Source: Sitta carolinensis (Eukaryota > Chordata > Aves > Passeriformes > Sittidae). Taken from it: DNA of 64,000 nt. The stretch lies in assembly GCA_032173965.1 (NCBI GenBank), contig CM063284.1:129975625-130039624 (forward strand), given 5' to 3'. Shown piece after piece: positions 23,098 through 38,050 of the stretch; position 1 is the first letter of the stretch; each line of letters begins with the position of its first letter. The translations under genes were made by a program, and so were the position numbers. Under the pieces are notes generated by a model. It did not search any database and had not been told where the DNA came from. It saw only the letters and a list, made by a program, of their open reading frames with translations.

Positions 23098-26000
23098 CAG
23101 ACAGAGGTGAAGGAAGTGTTGAGATCCTCTGCCTTTTCAGCATTGTCAGTACTCTCCCACTCTCTTAGTAGGACAGTATTTTCTTTCTCTTTCTGCTTGT
23201 TGTTTATTTATCTGAAGAACTGTTTCTTTTAGTTTTGAGCAGACTCAGAAGCACACAGTTAACATTAATTTTAATTTTCCTTTATAGCAAGACTTAGATT
23301 GTGGCAGTTCTGTAGCTGCAGAGGAGCAGACTGAGTTGCCCTTGAAACAGGAAAACTGGGCACTGCAGAAGTGTTGGGGAGAAGCTCTTTCAACCATCTC
23401 AGTGAGAGCTTTGCCTTCCCACTTGGGGTTGGAGGGCTGTACTCAGATTGACTGGAATGAAGATTTACAGGTAAATCCTTAGGAGAGCTACTGCTTTTTT
23501 GCATGATCTGAATTGCTCTTATTGGACTCTCACTGTTGTTTTACGTAAATGTACTCTCCTACCTTTGAAAACATTTAACGCTTTGGAATAATTCCCCTTT
23601 CTTCTGTATATCACCTCTTGAACTAAGAGCAGCAAACCAAAATTCCTCCAATTATGAAGTTTTTCTATACTTTAGAGCCAAATAGCAATAACTTTCCTGT
23701 CTCACTCTGTGTTTCCTCTTTCCACACTTCCTGCTACAAGACAACTGTATTTGCCATTTTGATTCCTGCTTACACCCTTTTTACTGAAAGATATGACTGT
23801 ATTTCAAAGGAGTGAGTCATGGGGATTCAAGTGGGGGTTTTTGGTCGGGTGAATTACAACTAACCCTCTCCAATACTCCCTGAGCACTGGCTGCATTTTT
23901 GGGGGATTTAGAAGTGTTCTATGTGCTCTTACAGTAGCTGCCTCAAGCCTCTTGCTAGTTTATGAAGGGGCATTAGCAGCCTCTGCCCCTGAAGCATGTC
24001 TTTATACCTTCCCTTATGTCTCCTGCTGTTGCCACAGCTTCACAATGCCACGTTTTGTAAAAATATTGTTTTAAGCTTTCTGACCCTGCATGCCCACTGC
24101 CATGCCCATGTTGCAGCCCTCCATCGTTGTGCTAGAGGTGTGTTGTGCCACACTAGGAGCCACTGAGCTGTTTTTTGGAAATGTATATTTTTCAGGACTC
24201 TAAAAATACTGGATCAGCAGAAATGAGCAATGCAGGGGCAGAGGAGGGCAGGACTGAGGGACGATGTTGAAATGGGAACACTAAAAGTAGGTTGTGCCCT
24301 TAAAAATACTTCACTCCATAAGACCAAGTCCCAGGATTTCTGCCAGCCTTAAAGGTTCTTAGCAGTACCACAAGCTGGTGGTCGCAGGTGTGATCAAGAG
24401 GCCTCTGGCAATAAGAAAGGAGGAATGGAAAGGCATTGGGAGAGTATTATCATTCAACTGGTGGAAAAACCTCCTCATAGTACAGAGTAGCTGACAAAAC
24501 AGACACTTCAGTATCAGCCTTTATCCTCCTGTTACACTGGCTGCTTCAAATCAAAAGCAACCACAGGCTTGGGTTTCGTATTTTTTGTGTAAAAAATATT
24601 CCAGTTATACCTGGAATAACTTACAACTCAGGTTAACTTTGCAGTGAAATTGAGTTCAAATTATAAACAGAATTTTTGATTGCAAAATTGATTTGCAACT
24701 GTATACTTCTCTTGGCATCATGCTCTTTTAGCAAGAACGACAGGACCCTAAGGCAAACATTTCTAAGGCAATTTGTCCAAGAAAGAACCTCCTTTTCAGT
24801 TAATGAACCACTTTATAAAGAACTTAATATTGTTAGCTTTCACTATAACTTTCCCATTAAAAAGCATCTTCAGCTAGGAAGTCATCACTTAGATTATGTA
24901 CCATTTGCATCATGAGTTCATATATTTTAGAAGTTCCTTCCTTTACTGTTTTCACAAATTTACCTTCATGATCTGTTTCCAAATAGTCCCTACTTAAAGT
25001 TTGTGTTTCTTACTGAATGTCAAGCTGCAATAAGAAAACTCTCCACCACATTTACCAAAATTCGTTGGCATTGCAGCCTGGTGGGTTTTATTACTTTCCT
25101 TTAACGTTCATTTGAATAAGATAGTAAATTGGGCAAACCAGTTCTAAAACCAGAAGTTGCAACATGGTTTGTGAGGACACAAACTTATAAATGAGCAACA
25201 AAGCCATCAACCAAGGAAACTAGATAACATCTGTCTACATGCTGGAGTCTACCTTTCTTCTACTTCAGAATCATACCTGACTTGAAAGACACTTGCTCAG
25301 CAATTAAAAAAAAATTAAAAATATCAAAATAGTGAACAACCATGGCAGTTACATCTTAGTGATTACTTTTTTCCTCGTGGCTTTCCTAGTCTTCATATTT
25401 AGCAGCACTGGGCATTGCAGTCTGCTACAGAAAATTGTGGTACATTGGAGTAGGAATTGCAGTGCAGAAAATAAAATGTTAATGATGCTGATTAAAGTTT
25501 TCCTGGGATTCCCATATGCACTCATTATCACAGCTGCTATCATTCACTCTCTGTGCTGTGCTCATTGAAGGCTCTGAAGTAGGTAGGATATAATGAAACT
25601 GAAATAATTTCTCTAAAATAATGTGAATCTAAATTAATCTTCCTTCACAAAATAATTCTGAAAGAATGGTGCAGTCCAAAGTCTGGAAAGAAAACCTCTT
25701 CTAAGTTACCAAAAGAGGAGGTTGGTTGCATTGCTCATTAAGAAACCCCTTGAAAATGACAAGCAGAAGGGAGTGACCACATGAGTATTTCCTGTGCTGA
25801 GGTATCCCAGCTTTCACAGGGGTGTTGTAAGGTGACTTGAGTAATTTGTGGGTAGTCTGGATGGCACCTCATCGTGGAGATGGCATTTGATAATAACCAA
25901 ACCTGACTAAGCCAACATAAAACCAAACTGCCTTTGAAAGCCCTTCCCTACCTACTCCCCATCTATGTTTCTAACACATCCCTTTTGCTGTCTCTGGTGC

Positions 26001-29000
26001 TCTTTGGAGCCACAGGCAGTCAGATTAGAGGGTCCAGACAGCAGAAAACTAGGCTGCAAAAAAGCATTGAGTTATAGATCAATTTAGCTTTCTGCTCTGG
26101 ATTATTTATGGTTTGATGTACATCCCTAGCAAAGAGCTTGCAGAAAGCATGGCTGGCAGGCAGTAGAGGGAGTGGGACTTCTTTCCGCTATTAAATCTGA
26201 TTTAACTGAATCATAAACCTGCAGGAGAAGTCTCCCCAATACACTGACTTTGGTAGTGAAGTTCTTTCAAACAGTGCCTGCCATGCTCCAGGCCCGGCTG
26301 ACTGCCTCTGTCTTTGTGCTGAAATTCATCACCTCTTCAGGTGGGTCTGTGAAATCAATCTCTGTAAAGATAGACTATAAACTGGGCTGTGGCTCAAGGT
26401 ACATAACTTCTGACACAACAGCAGAAGTGATGAGCTGTGGTGTAACACCAGGAGTGAGTAGCTGGAGGTCATAGGGCAGGAACTTCACTCGCATGGTTGC
26501 TGGAGGCAGTCTCTCATGAAACTACATTTGGAATGGTCTCAATGGCTCATGCTCCTTGAACTTACCAGCACCTGCAATTACTCTGTGCTTTTTATTTAAA
26601 AAAGATGCTCTGTGTGGCAGCTACACTAGTGGATTCAGTGTTTTTCCCAGAAAACAATCTGTTGAGGGAACAAATTAACACATAGCAATTGTAGCATGGC
26701 ATTGTGGGCTTGTATAGGGCACGATGGTTATCCATAATTCAGTCTTGCAGCATAGACAGGCATGGCAGAGAGGACAACTACAACAGCAGTGCAGGTACTA
26801 GGGCTTACTGGTGTCACAGATCTCCTTTGCAGAATGAAGCCATGCAGATCTGCTCAGTATAGACTCATTAGCTCACGTTACAGACCTTCAAAATCCATTT
26901 TTTTTACCATGATTTTGGAATAAAAAGAAAACAAATTTCTTCCATGCTGGCAACAAAACACAGGTGATGTTGGGGATAGAAAACACTTTAAGAGTGCCTA
27001 TATTTAGACTTGGACCAAAACACCTGAAGGCATGGTATTCATGGGTCGTCTCAGTGTTTCACTGTGAGTTTGCATGCTGTCAAATCTCAAAAAAAATTGT
27101 GATCCCATATGCTACCATATGACTTGCAGAAGTGGTGTTAGAGGCGAGGACCAGTCACCATAAAGATCTATCTCTGTTGTGGCTGGTGTATGGGATGAGT
27201 AAACCCTTTGGACTTCTCTGTCAGAGAAAACATTGTAAAATATTTTAGTTATAATACATTTTCTGCTTGGAAAGTGTGTCAAAGTTCAAACTGATTGTCT
27301 ACTATGAGTGAGCTCTTTCTTTTATCCTTGGCTCTTTGAATTCCCAGCACCCAATGGATGCCTTCTCTTATTACAGCCAAGACAAAATGTGTAATGGATT
27401 TTAGCAGATCCCCTCCCACCCCTGCCAGTATGTAAAGGAGGCTAATACTGCTTGTAAAAAGAAGTCATGGACATAATTTCTTATTCTGATCACAAGGCAA
27501 AGCCAAGTATGATGGAAAACATTTTCTGTCTGATTTGTTGTATATATATTACTGTTTGCAGCAACAAAGATGCCATTGTAACGTAAAAATGTCAGTCCTC
27601 AGGTTGAATTTGTTGTTGCAGTTATATGATTACATAAAAAGAAATGCTGAAGAACTGTAAAACTCTCAAATATTTATTCAACAAAAAAGCTGAGTCCTGT
27701 AGACTCTTCCTTCACTGTGTGCATGTACATGTTTCTTGTATACTATTTAGTGTGTACTGCTTTTTACAGTATAGTTTGTGTAATTTGTTACTTTGATTTA
27801 CTGTGTTATTTCCTGAGTATGGAACAATCCTGAAGTAAGTGACATTTTGTGGGTAGCAAAGTATTTGAGTGCAACTCACCACCTCCGATGTGTCAGCTAG
27901 ATCTATTGCACAACTATTAATGGCATGTTCAGAAGAACTTTTACACTAATATTGAAATTCTTTTAAGACCATATTTAGCTTTGGCAAATGTTTCCCACAT
28001 GTCTTTGAGTGGCAGTCCGTCTTTTGATGTTTATATTTGCCATCTGGATATGTCAGCTTTGTGCAACAGAAATATGAAATGGTGTAAGTAAATCTCAAGA
28101 AGTGGAAAGAACATTTTAAAAGGTTTACAAACAAATGTACCCATAATTAGTTTAGAAAGATGAATGCGTAATGCTGTGGACATACATTTTTGGCAAGTCA
28201 CTCTACAGTCTGAATTTTTTTTAGCTCTTATTGCTATCTCAAGAGATAGCCCAAAAGGAATTTTAAAGAAGTTATATAAGAGAAATAATACACGTTGATG
28301 TTTTTAGTTTGTTAATTTTATGCATGTGATCATATGTTCAGTATGATCAAGCTCACATTTCTTCCAGTACTTCTTATAAAGAGGCAGATTTCCTGATTTT
28401 CATGGATTTGTTCACACAACTTTTGTGGAAAATATTTGAACAAAGCATAAACTACCTGTAAAACATAAAAAAAAATATTGGTTCCTTGGACAGGCAGATG
28501 CAAGAGTTATGCATTATGCTTATGGCTGTTGCCATTACTCTTTGTACTTACAAGAATTTGAATGCAGAATCTGTTTTTCCTTGTACTGGGCTACAACTCA
28601 GATAAGCATCAGGAGAGATTAAATATAACTGTGTAAAGGACGTAACCTCCTGTTAGGCTGCAGTAGGTTTGTTTTGCCACCAGCTACTGCAGGGTAACGT
28701 GAAATTCAGACCTTGGCAGGTAAAATACTTCCAGTTGAACTTCATAATTTCTGTAATGTGGAATATTTGAAGCCATAGCCATGTTAAATATAAATAGATG
28801 CAACCAATGGTTGTATACCACAGATCAATTAGAACTAAATCCCTAGAAATATGTTAAAGTTCTTTCCAGTTATTTATGCTGTTGAGATAGGCAGAGCCAT
28901 ATACAGTACTCAGAAGTGATATGCATTCATCTGTGTTTATATCACCAGGAAAGGCACTGCCATCTGCCCTTGGCAATTCTCTCTCTACTCTTTGCTCTTT

Positions 29001-32000
29001 GTAAGATGAGCCCAGCTTCAATGTCATGTTACAATTTATTGCTAGTGATCTGCTTTGAGTTGTTTTCTGGTCACCAGTAGTTTGTTTGCATTCCCTTTTT
29101 TCTTGTCTGTTGTCTAGTGTCACTGTGGGACTTAGGCTTGTCAGACTTATTTTATACATCATTAGCTCAGCAGTGCAGAGGATGATTACTTTCCCATAAA
29201 AAAGTAATTCTTTCTCAGAAGACATGTGTAAAACTTGGCTGTTGAAACAGTGTTTTTTGCAAATTTCCTTGAAAGCCGAATACTCAGGATTTTATTCTTC
29301 ATTGCCTCACACTTCTTGCTGTCATTTAAACTCTTGCCAAAGAACATCACTGAAGCAGTGGCTCTGCACTCTGAGTCTTCCAACCTTTGAGACTGCTACT
29401 TCGTAATCTTAATGTCCTTGTACACAAGTTTTATTTGCTTTTTTTATGTCATCCCAGGTTCATTTCCTTTAATGATCAAAAGTCCGTGGCACGGTTTAGC
29501 CCTGAAAAGGACTGATACTACAGCCCTCTCTGCATTACTGACTGTAACTAGGGCAGAGGCCAGCTGGGAAGCAGCCAGTGCCTGGCTCCAGCATTTGAGA
29601 GCTGGGAAGCTGTAAGGTGAAACATTATTGGACACACTTGAGAACTAAAGGCTGTAAATAGAATAAAGCAAATAAAAACATTCAGAAAAATGAGGGCTGC
29701 AAGAACTGGGCTCTTTTCAAACACTCTTCCTATTTTTATTTTTTTTTTTACAAAGTCTTCATTTCATTTTTATGGCAATACAAGTTCTAGATCTTGGTGC
29801 CCTTTCCACAGCACAACATGTGCTCAATTCTCTGACTTAGTTCTTCCTGTGATGCAGTTTGCTGAAATGCTCTGGTATGTAGTTGTTAAAGTTCATGACA
29901 AAGTGGCTGGTGGGGTCAGAACACAGCAATTTTTCAAGTGTATTTGGTGTGCCTCAGTGGTCATCTGCCATTTGTGCACCAGGGGATTCATTTTCATAAC
30001 CTGAGAGCTGCTCTGTCATTGAAACTTGTAAGAACTTGGAGCATTCACCACTGCTCCATGTTTCTCCACAGAGAAACAATCAATGGTTATTGTAGAATAA
30101 TTTCTCCAAAGTCCTGTTCTGTTACTGTTTTGCTCTTGTTCTAATACTACAGCAGTTCCTGCTGTTAATAGGGAACCCAGGCTCAGCAGCAGGGCAGCAG
30201 CAAAGTTGTCAACCATCCCTCCACAATCCAAACTCTTCAACCCCAGGTGGGCCCACATATGTGCTAATACTTGTTAGCATGTACCTTTATTAACCAAGCT
30301 GTCTCAAGCCTGACTCAAAGCTTTTTTCACTCAATCTTTATGCCCTCTGAATTGCACAACTTCATTTTTCTACAATGAGATCTGCCTGTCATAATCAAGA
30401 GAAGCACTTCCTGGAGTAATCTGGAAGAAACTTTGTGATTCCTTTGCCTTCCATTTATAATGTTTTATTTTAATTAAAACTTGGGTTTTTTTCCAATATC
30501 TCTGCACTGTAGCAATATCATTGTAGGACTGTGTGTTCCACTCAGGGAAGGGAGAATTATTCCTCCTATAATTTATTTGTGAAATTCCAATAGTGTTAAT
30601 GGCTGAACAAATTACCTCCCAGGGGAGGCTGCAGATTTAATGAAACTTATGTCCCTTGGCCTAATTCTCTTCTATCTTGGTTTCTTGTTAGCCATTCATC
30701 CTTGTGCAAGGTGTATATCCACTATTAAGAGATGTATATATTTGGGATTCAGTAGAATTTTGCCTTCATCTACAAAAACCTACAGTGACCCAGAAGTCAT
30801 GCCAGCAGTACTGTACTTCTGGCCGAAGCTGTCTTTTGGTGTGTCCCACTTGCAGGGGTCGCTGGCATACCTGGAGTGTATAACTACACAACCCTTCCAG
30901 AGGTACACCAGCCCTGCAGGAATAGACAAGTCATTATGAAGAATCAAAATCCTTACCAGTGCAGACTAAGCTGGTAAGACCTAGAGCAACACTTCCACAA
31001 GCACTTCAGAGAAGTTCACGCATTTAGGTCCCCATAAAGGACTTCCGTGGTTGAGATTTTGAAGGGGACAGAGAGTCTCTTGGTGGAATTTTGTGTGAGT
31101 GAGCATACATCATAGCCAGTGGGTTCCTACTGTGATCTTTCTGTGATGGAAACAGGCCTCAGACCATGACTCCACTAAAGGAATCATCAAGGCGCTGATA
31201 ACTGCAGGTATTTGCTTCTCTGACAATTGTCTCTGCCCCTGCCAGTGCTGCTGCAGGCTGGTCCCTCAGTCTATCACCTCAAAAAATAACCCTGGGGGTA
31301 AATAATGTGCTGACTTTTCAAAGCTGGACCAGTTTTTCAATCACTTGCACAAAGAGCTGGGTTGGCTTCCCCAATGGAATGTTGCATTGTGATTTGGGGA
31401 CTGGAGTCTTGTGATCAAGATGGATAGAGAAGGATAAAGAGCAGCTCTGTGGTTTTGCAACCCATCTTCTTGGCGGTTATGTTCCAGATATGGGAACATA
31501 TTCTGACTGAAGCAGATTTACTGGGGCTCTCAAGAGAGAATGACTGTTTTGCAGTCAGTGCGTAAGGGTGAGTTACCATATAGCACGCACAGGAACTACA
31601 AAATGAAATATCCAAATGTATGACTGCCTCTGTTCATCCTTAAAAACACACTCTAAAATATTACTTCATGAGAGGCTGCAAGAAAGAAGCCAGAGAAAAA
31701 AGAAAAACTGGAATAATTCACAACTGTCAGTTAGAAAGTGATGCAGTATGTCAAAAAAGTAGAGACTTTATGAAAGCCAACTACGCACTGCAGTCATTTA
31801 TGCTTAGTAAAGCTTGTAACTATTGATATACATAGAAGGATAGCAAATAATTAACATAAAACTGGTTAGTTATTACTAGGGCGTGGAGCCAAACCATGTT
31901 ATGGCTGATTTACTGTAAAGGCTTATCTGCACTCGAGCTGTTCCCACCCTTGCTCTGGTACCAGCATGGCTTCACTTGTGGTAACAATTGCAGGAGCTCT

Positions 32001-35000
32001 TGTTCGACCAGGCAGGGGCACTTTTACTGCCATGTGGCCTAATCTGGTTGTGCAGTCATGTGTGCATTTTCTTCCTCAGAAATGGCTTTAATATGCACAC
32101 CAACAGTCAGGACATAAAAATCATTTCCATCGAGTGATTTGGGGGTATAGGAAAGACAGATTTCAAGGCTTGTTATTATACTACTGTGATGGGCTTTAGA
32201 AAGGAAACATTTTTCCTAGCATGTTATAAATATCTCATCATGCCATTACGATCGCAGGCTAGGAAACCATCATGGCTATGCAGGGGAAAGACAACACTGC
32301 AATAACATAAAATCTCTCACTCTCTTTTGTTTTCCTCCTGGATTGTTGCAAGAGGAAAAATTTGCAAATATCCAGACATTTTCTTGCCCTTTTTTAAAAA
32401 ATCAGAATTTTTTTTTTGTTTACTTTAGAAGTTGAGGCTTTGTTTATGGTGCGTTCTGTGCTGTGGAGCACATGGAAATACAGGCAGTTCTTGCTTGAGA
32501 AAGGTCCTTACTCACTGATCTACTCCAAGGCTGCTTACTCACAGGGGAACCCAGACTTGGGTTTGGTGATTAACTCAACACATGTGTGTGTCTCAGAGGA
32601 CTCAGGCATCTGAAAACATAAGCTTAAGTTTCTAAAAGTAAGCAAGTAGTTAAACAATAAACCATGTCAGGTAGCCTGTTTATTACCACATGGCCATTTC
32701 CACTGCTGTTCTCCGTAAAGTTGTGCCATCACTTTCATTTTAAACACTGGTTTTCGTTAGTTTATATAATGCAACTGTAAATATTTTTTCAGGCTCAAAC
32801 TTGGAATTTAAATGGAGGAACTAGGAAAAAAACGCACCCTGACTACTTGCTTTTGAATGATAGAAAAGTGAAACTGCTGGGAGTATTGCATGGAATGGGT
32901 ATGTCCATCTCAATAAGAGGTTTGGATTCGCAAGTGGAGGATGTAAAAAGCCATCTCTGCAGTTGTCCTCCATGAGGCAGATGTCCTGGAAAAGGCCAGG
33001 GAATGTGTCTGTGTGTTGAATCTTTAACTAGAATGGAAGAGCTCAATAAACAAAATACCAGTATAGTAATGCTGAAGGAATATAATTAGTCACCACATTC
33101 TTGACTTGTACTCCCTGGTATTTCCATTGTAAACATGGATTGTTTTCATCAAGCATAGGGACAACCATGGATACAACTGTGTGTCCTTGTGTAAGTGACA
33201 ACATCAAGGATCTGATCACTGAGGTTGACATCACACAAGACAATTAACCCTCTGACAGCCTGCTAGAACACTAGCCCCTTTTTTACCCAGCCTGCCTAGT
33301 TTCTGCCAGGTGAGTGAGTTCAGTTACTCTGGTGAAGCTTCCAAATGCTAGAGCCAGCACAAGTGAAATGGCTGAAGCAAAGACCCTCTTGATAGCACCT
33401 ACTGATGTAGCTCAGACCCCTTGCATCACTGACTTGGGAGCATCTCCCAATGGGGACATTTTGTTGGTAGCAGTGTTGAGCAGCTGTTTCTCCTTCCTTG
33501 CCCTGGACCCCGTGCCACCTGTCTGTGGGGCTGGCACAGCTGTTCATGCAGGCAGGCAGTGAGCTGTGCCAGGGAACATCCCTGCACTGGGCTATTTCCT
33601 AAGGCAGTTTACTGCATGGTTACACAAACAGTCGGGCTGGCGCAACTCAGGAGACTGCAGAGAGGCACGCAGGATCAGCTGATGGGGACAGGGTAAACAG
33701 CAACTGCTATAGCCAGTTCCAGAGCAGTAGTGAGACCAGAAGCCAAACCACAGGCTCAAGGTATTTACAATCCTTTCCATTGGCTTCAGCGAACAACAGT
33801 TAGCCACCCTATTGCAACCCCAAATTCTGGTAAGACTGAAATCAGTGAACAATTCTTTTCCCCATGATTTGTATTTAGAGTAAAAAACTCACCTAAGTTT
33901 TGATGTTATCTGTGAAGGTCCCATCTGAGGGTATTTGGAGTGGGTACAAAAGACCATTTGGGTAGCAACCCATAGATTTTTATCCCACTTCCTGGCTCAT
34001 TCACCATGGTCTCTGTTGTGACTAGCGATGATGTAAAATAATATGAAAGAAGATTCCTTCAATCTGAACCACAGGGGAAATAAAAAAACCACGGCCAACA
34101 GAGGTTCCTATGCATCCAGCTCTGCTGAGAACACAGGCTGAATAAAAAAACATCTGATGTCTGGGACATGTCCACTGAAAGAGAGCATCCAGTCCTCTTC
34201 TTCCTCGTGCCAAGTCTCATACTCTGTGACCGTGTTGTTTTAGCAGCTGTGCAGAGAAAGTCCCGTGCTGGATCCCTACAAGTCATCATGGACTTGACCA
34301 TCTGGGTAGGTCAGTACATCCATAAAAAGCCTCTTGCATTAAACCAAGATGAAGAACAGCTCTCCAAATCCATCAAAGGAAGTCCAACATGTGGGTGTTA
34401 ATCCAATGGGCCGTTTAGGTGTGTAGCTCTGGTCTACAGCAGGATTAATAAAACCTCATTTATTTTTGACATGTTTTGAATCTAGGTACCACACTATCCA
34501 GTGCATGTATCAAAGTTTTGTCCAGGAATGCCCTAGGTGTTGAGATACCAAATGATAATTCCTGCATGAACCTGTGAGGGCTTGGTCTTTTGGAAGGATG
34601 TTTCAAGCGCCCCTAGGAAAATAAAACAGAGAAAACAACTTGATGTCTCTGTCAGGAAGATTTGTTTGCAGTCTCTATATCTGAAAAATGCCTACAATTA
34701 CACCTAACCTAAGAGAAAAGCTCTGAGGCTTGATTTGTGTGTGCAAAGCCATCAGTGTGTACATGGTGAAGTCTATAGCCCTGAGAAAGGAAGGAATGAG
34801 GTGGCCCAATAACCCTGCAGTGAGTCAGTAACATTACCTAATTTGTAGTACAGCTGTGCCACATGGGATACTCGCTATAAACACACTGCCTTATCACCTG
34901 TTTGTTGGGAAGGGTGAACTGGTTCAGCTAAAATAAGAACAGGAATAAATCTGTGTCCAACAGCACTTCCATCTTACCTCCAGTTACGCTCCAGCACTCC

Positions 35001-37479
35001 CTGTCCTGAGTGACATGAACTCCCAGAGGTTATTTTTTTCCCTTGAAGTATTAATTATTTCATTGAACAAAAAGAGGGAAGATGAAAATAACCCAGAAAA
35101 ATGGGGGTTTGTGCAGTGTTTCAGCCAAAATTTCCAAGCAATAAATATCAGGGACCAGCTGCTTCCTTTCTTACATGAATCCATGTGGAGATGGTGATTC
35201 CCTCCAGATCTCCCCTGGGAAACACTGCATCAGAGCATTATTTAAAAAAGAAATAAGGGATGTCAGCAAGCAGAGGTGGACTTTGCATTATTCCCATCTC
35301 AATTTCCCCTTTACAGTCCACCAAGTTCTATGGCTGCATTCGTGGGGACTCATGAAACCATCTGGCCACGGAGACTCTGAACCACTGCAGTTATATCCTG
35401 CTTCCCACCACCGTGTGGAAGGAAGGGAACCAAACATCAAAGCACAGCACAAGGGTTCGGTAGATGTTGGTTCTCATGTGTGGAGGGACATGTCATGTGT
35501 CCTGTGTCACATCACTGTTGCTCATGTGTGAGGGTAAGAGCATCTTGTCACTTCTGGAGGATCCTCCAAGCTCCTTAGAGCTAGGTAGGTGGACAATCAC
35601 AGAGTGGGATGCTTAGGAAGTGCACAACTCCAGGCAGGCAACAAGTGTTTTATGTATTATTTTGATGATTATATGGCATTTATATTGCAGGAGTGATCAG
35701 ATGTGCTAGAAATTGTACAAACTGATAGGGTAATATAGTCTCTGTCACTAGGGAACATTTTTAAAAGATAAAAGAGATGAGTCTGGGGGAAGGTAATACT
35801 CTGTCTTAGAAATATGTACCAAGGTAATGATGAAAATTCTCGCACATGCTCATAGATCTCACCCAGAAAAACATGCTTGTAGCAGAATTGTTAATCTTGG
35901 ATTTCCTGCTTGGTTGTGGTTTGTTTAGAAATTCAGAAACAGCTTGTCAGAATAGAAGTGAGAAGGATGGGAAGGTCTAATCAGTAAGGGGATAAGGAAA
36001 TAAGAAGATGGGAATAAGGAATGAACAAAAGAAAGAAAATAAGAGCAAGAGGAATAGAAAAGCTTATCATTTGAGAACATTAACACGGGAAGATTACAGA
36101 GTACAGACTTAGGAGAAGTGCAGTGTAAAGCAGGGACAAGTGTCATTGGTAGTTTAGGAAAAGAATGAAAAATTGCCAGAATTTTAAGTGTGTAAATGTT
36201 GGCTTCATGAGCTCTAGAGGCATCAGAAAGAAGCTGGTGACCACTGGGACTAAGACAGGGGCACTACCTGAGCAAGGACAGAAGAGGATGCTGCCACCCC
36301 CTCTCACAATCCCTCCCATCAGTGGTCCCCTTTTTAAAGTCTGTTCTTAGAGTAGTTGCCCCTAAGACCACCTGTCTTGATCCAAGCAGTCCTGCACCCC
36401 AGTGCTGAAAAATGTGCAAAATACAGAGTGAATCCATTTGCAGTTGTCCTTTATTCCAGTGAAGTCCCAAACCAAATCTGTGTCTATGTATGAGCTTTAA
36501 GAGGAACTGATGCTATGGACAGGCATTTCTTGGTGCAGTTTTCCTCACTTACTAAATAGCTCTCCAAAGTAATTTCTCCCTGAGCAGTTCAAGAAAGCCA
36601 GGCCTGTCCTTCCATAAAATACCCCTCCCAAATCTTAGTTTCTTCCTTACTTCCACTAGAAATGACACACCATACCTTCTCTGATTTTTCTTCTTTTTTT
36701 CCATTTCCTATGCACATGCACCCTGTGGTCTGTAATCAGTCCTAAGAAAGGTCTTTGGTGCTCAGCGATGCCTCCAACTTGAATCACTCTGCATCCCCAC
36801 TACCCCTTCAGAGGTGTCATTGCCACTTCTGTGGTGCCGACCATCAAGCAGGAATGGGAAGCTGATCCAGGTGTAAAGTAATACCCTAAAACTGGGAGAG
36901 GGAGAAGAATGGTCATTTTTAACCTGGATTGATTCCCTCACCCACTTCATGCTGCAGCCTCACAGACACTTGCAGCAGTGGAGTCGGCAATGGCAATGAA
37001 CTGGTAGGTGAGGGATCTGTGCTGCTGAAAATTCCTTGCCCAAAAGACAAGGGTGGCACATGCATGTACTCTGACCTGCTCAGCCCATGCTGTGCTGGCT
37101 GGTGGCTTCTGCTGCACTTCTCCAAAATGAGCCCTTCCTTCCTCCTTCCATGTGGGGAGCTCAAGGCAGCTGGAGTTGAAAGTTTTTATTCCCACAGAAA
37201 ACCAGGGATGTATAAGCTTGAGGTGACATTGTATTAGCTGAGTTGTGTTGGCCCATCACACAGATGAGGGTGTGTTTGTGCTGACTGCTCTTACAGCACT
37301 ATCTTAAGTTTTGTGATATCAGGTGATGTTGGTAGGGGCCAGCTGTTGAAATCAGATGATCATATGTTAATCACAGCTTTCTTTTTCCTTTCTTAAAGCA
37401 AGCTTGTGGCAGCAAAGTAAGGGAAGCCTGACAGCATGGCACAAAGCCTGAAACATTTGAAGGCCCATAAAACACACTT

Positions 37480-37770
37480 CAAATGAACACATTTTGTAAA
37501 ATCTCATTAGTTTTTGAGGCTTGATTCATGACAGCTGAATCCTCAGGTCTGGCAATATTCATATAATGTAAAAGAGCTATAAACATTAAAGAAGTAAAAA
37601 TGCACAAAGCTTTTACATCAGTCACCAGCTGCAGCCAAGCTATGGCTCATTGGAATTTATTGCAGCATCTTCAAGCAGAGCAAGTGGTGAAGTGGTGCTA
37701 TTACTCCTGATTACAAATGGACTGGGTAAGAGCATTGGTGCTATAAACACCCCATTATAGAATGGGCTGC
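37480..37770. promoter_or_regulatory. AT-rich block resembling a conserved noncoding element
   Basis: Complex AT-rich sequence with many forkhead/homeodomain-like cores and a Maf/AP-1-like ATTCATGACAGC near 37523, without simple repeats. The texture suggests an enhancer; this is untested and weakly supported. Confidence 0.2.
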
Positions 37771-38021
37771 TCAGTACAACACCTACTATATTAATAACAT
37801 TCAATTCTTCAGATTTAAAAATAGTGCTCTTAGGAAGAAAAGCAATTGCATTCTAGTCTGACACCTAAAAGGAAATGTGGGAAGGAAATAACTGTAACTG
37901 GCACAGCTAATAATGGATTATGATGTTACCCTCCTGGGAACTGAGGGGAATTGTCCTGCACTTTAGATTGGAACTAGCCTGCTTTTTCAACATAAATCTG
38001 TGTTAATCCTTGTAAAAGCTT

Positions 38022-38050
38022 AAAAAAAAAAAAAATAAAATAAAAAAAGA
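38022..38050. repeat. Poly-A tract with T interruptions
   Basis: About 29 bp of A interrupted by single T residues. Low complexity. Confidence 0.85.

Noticed and set aside
26180..26510. Minus-strand peptide-like stretches around 26.2-26.5 kb that look protein-like between stops
   Set aside because: In-frame stops interrupt it, upstream continuity is lost and I recognise no family. A translated search could revisit whether it is an old pseudogene.
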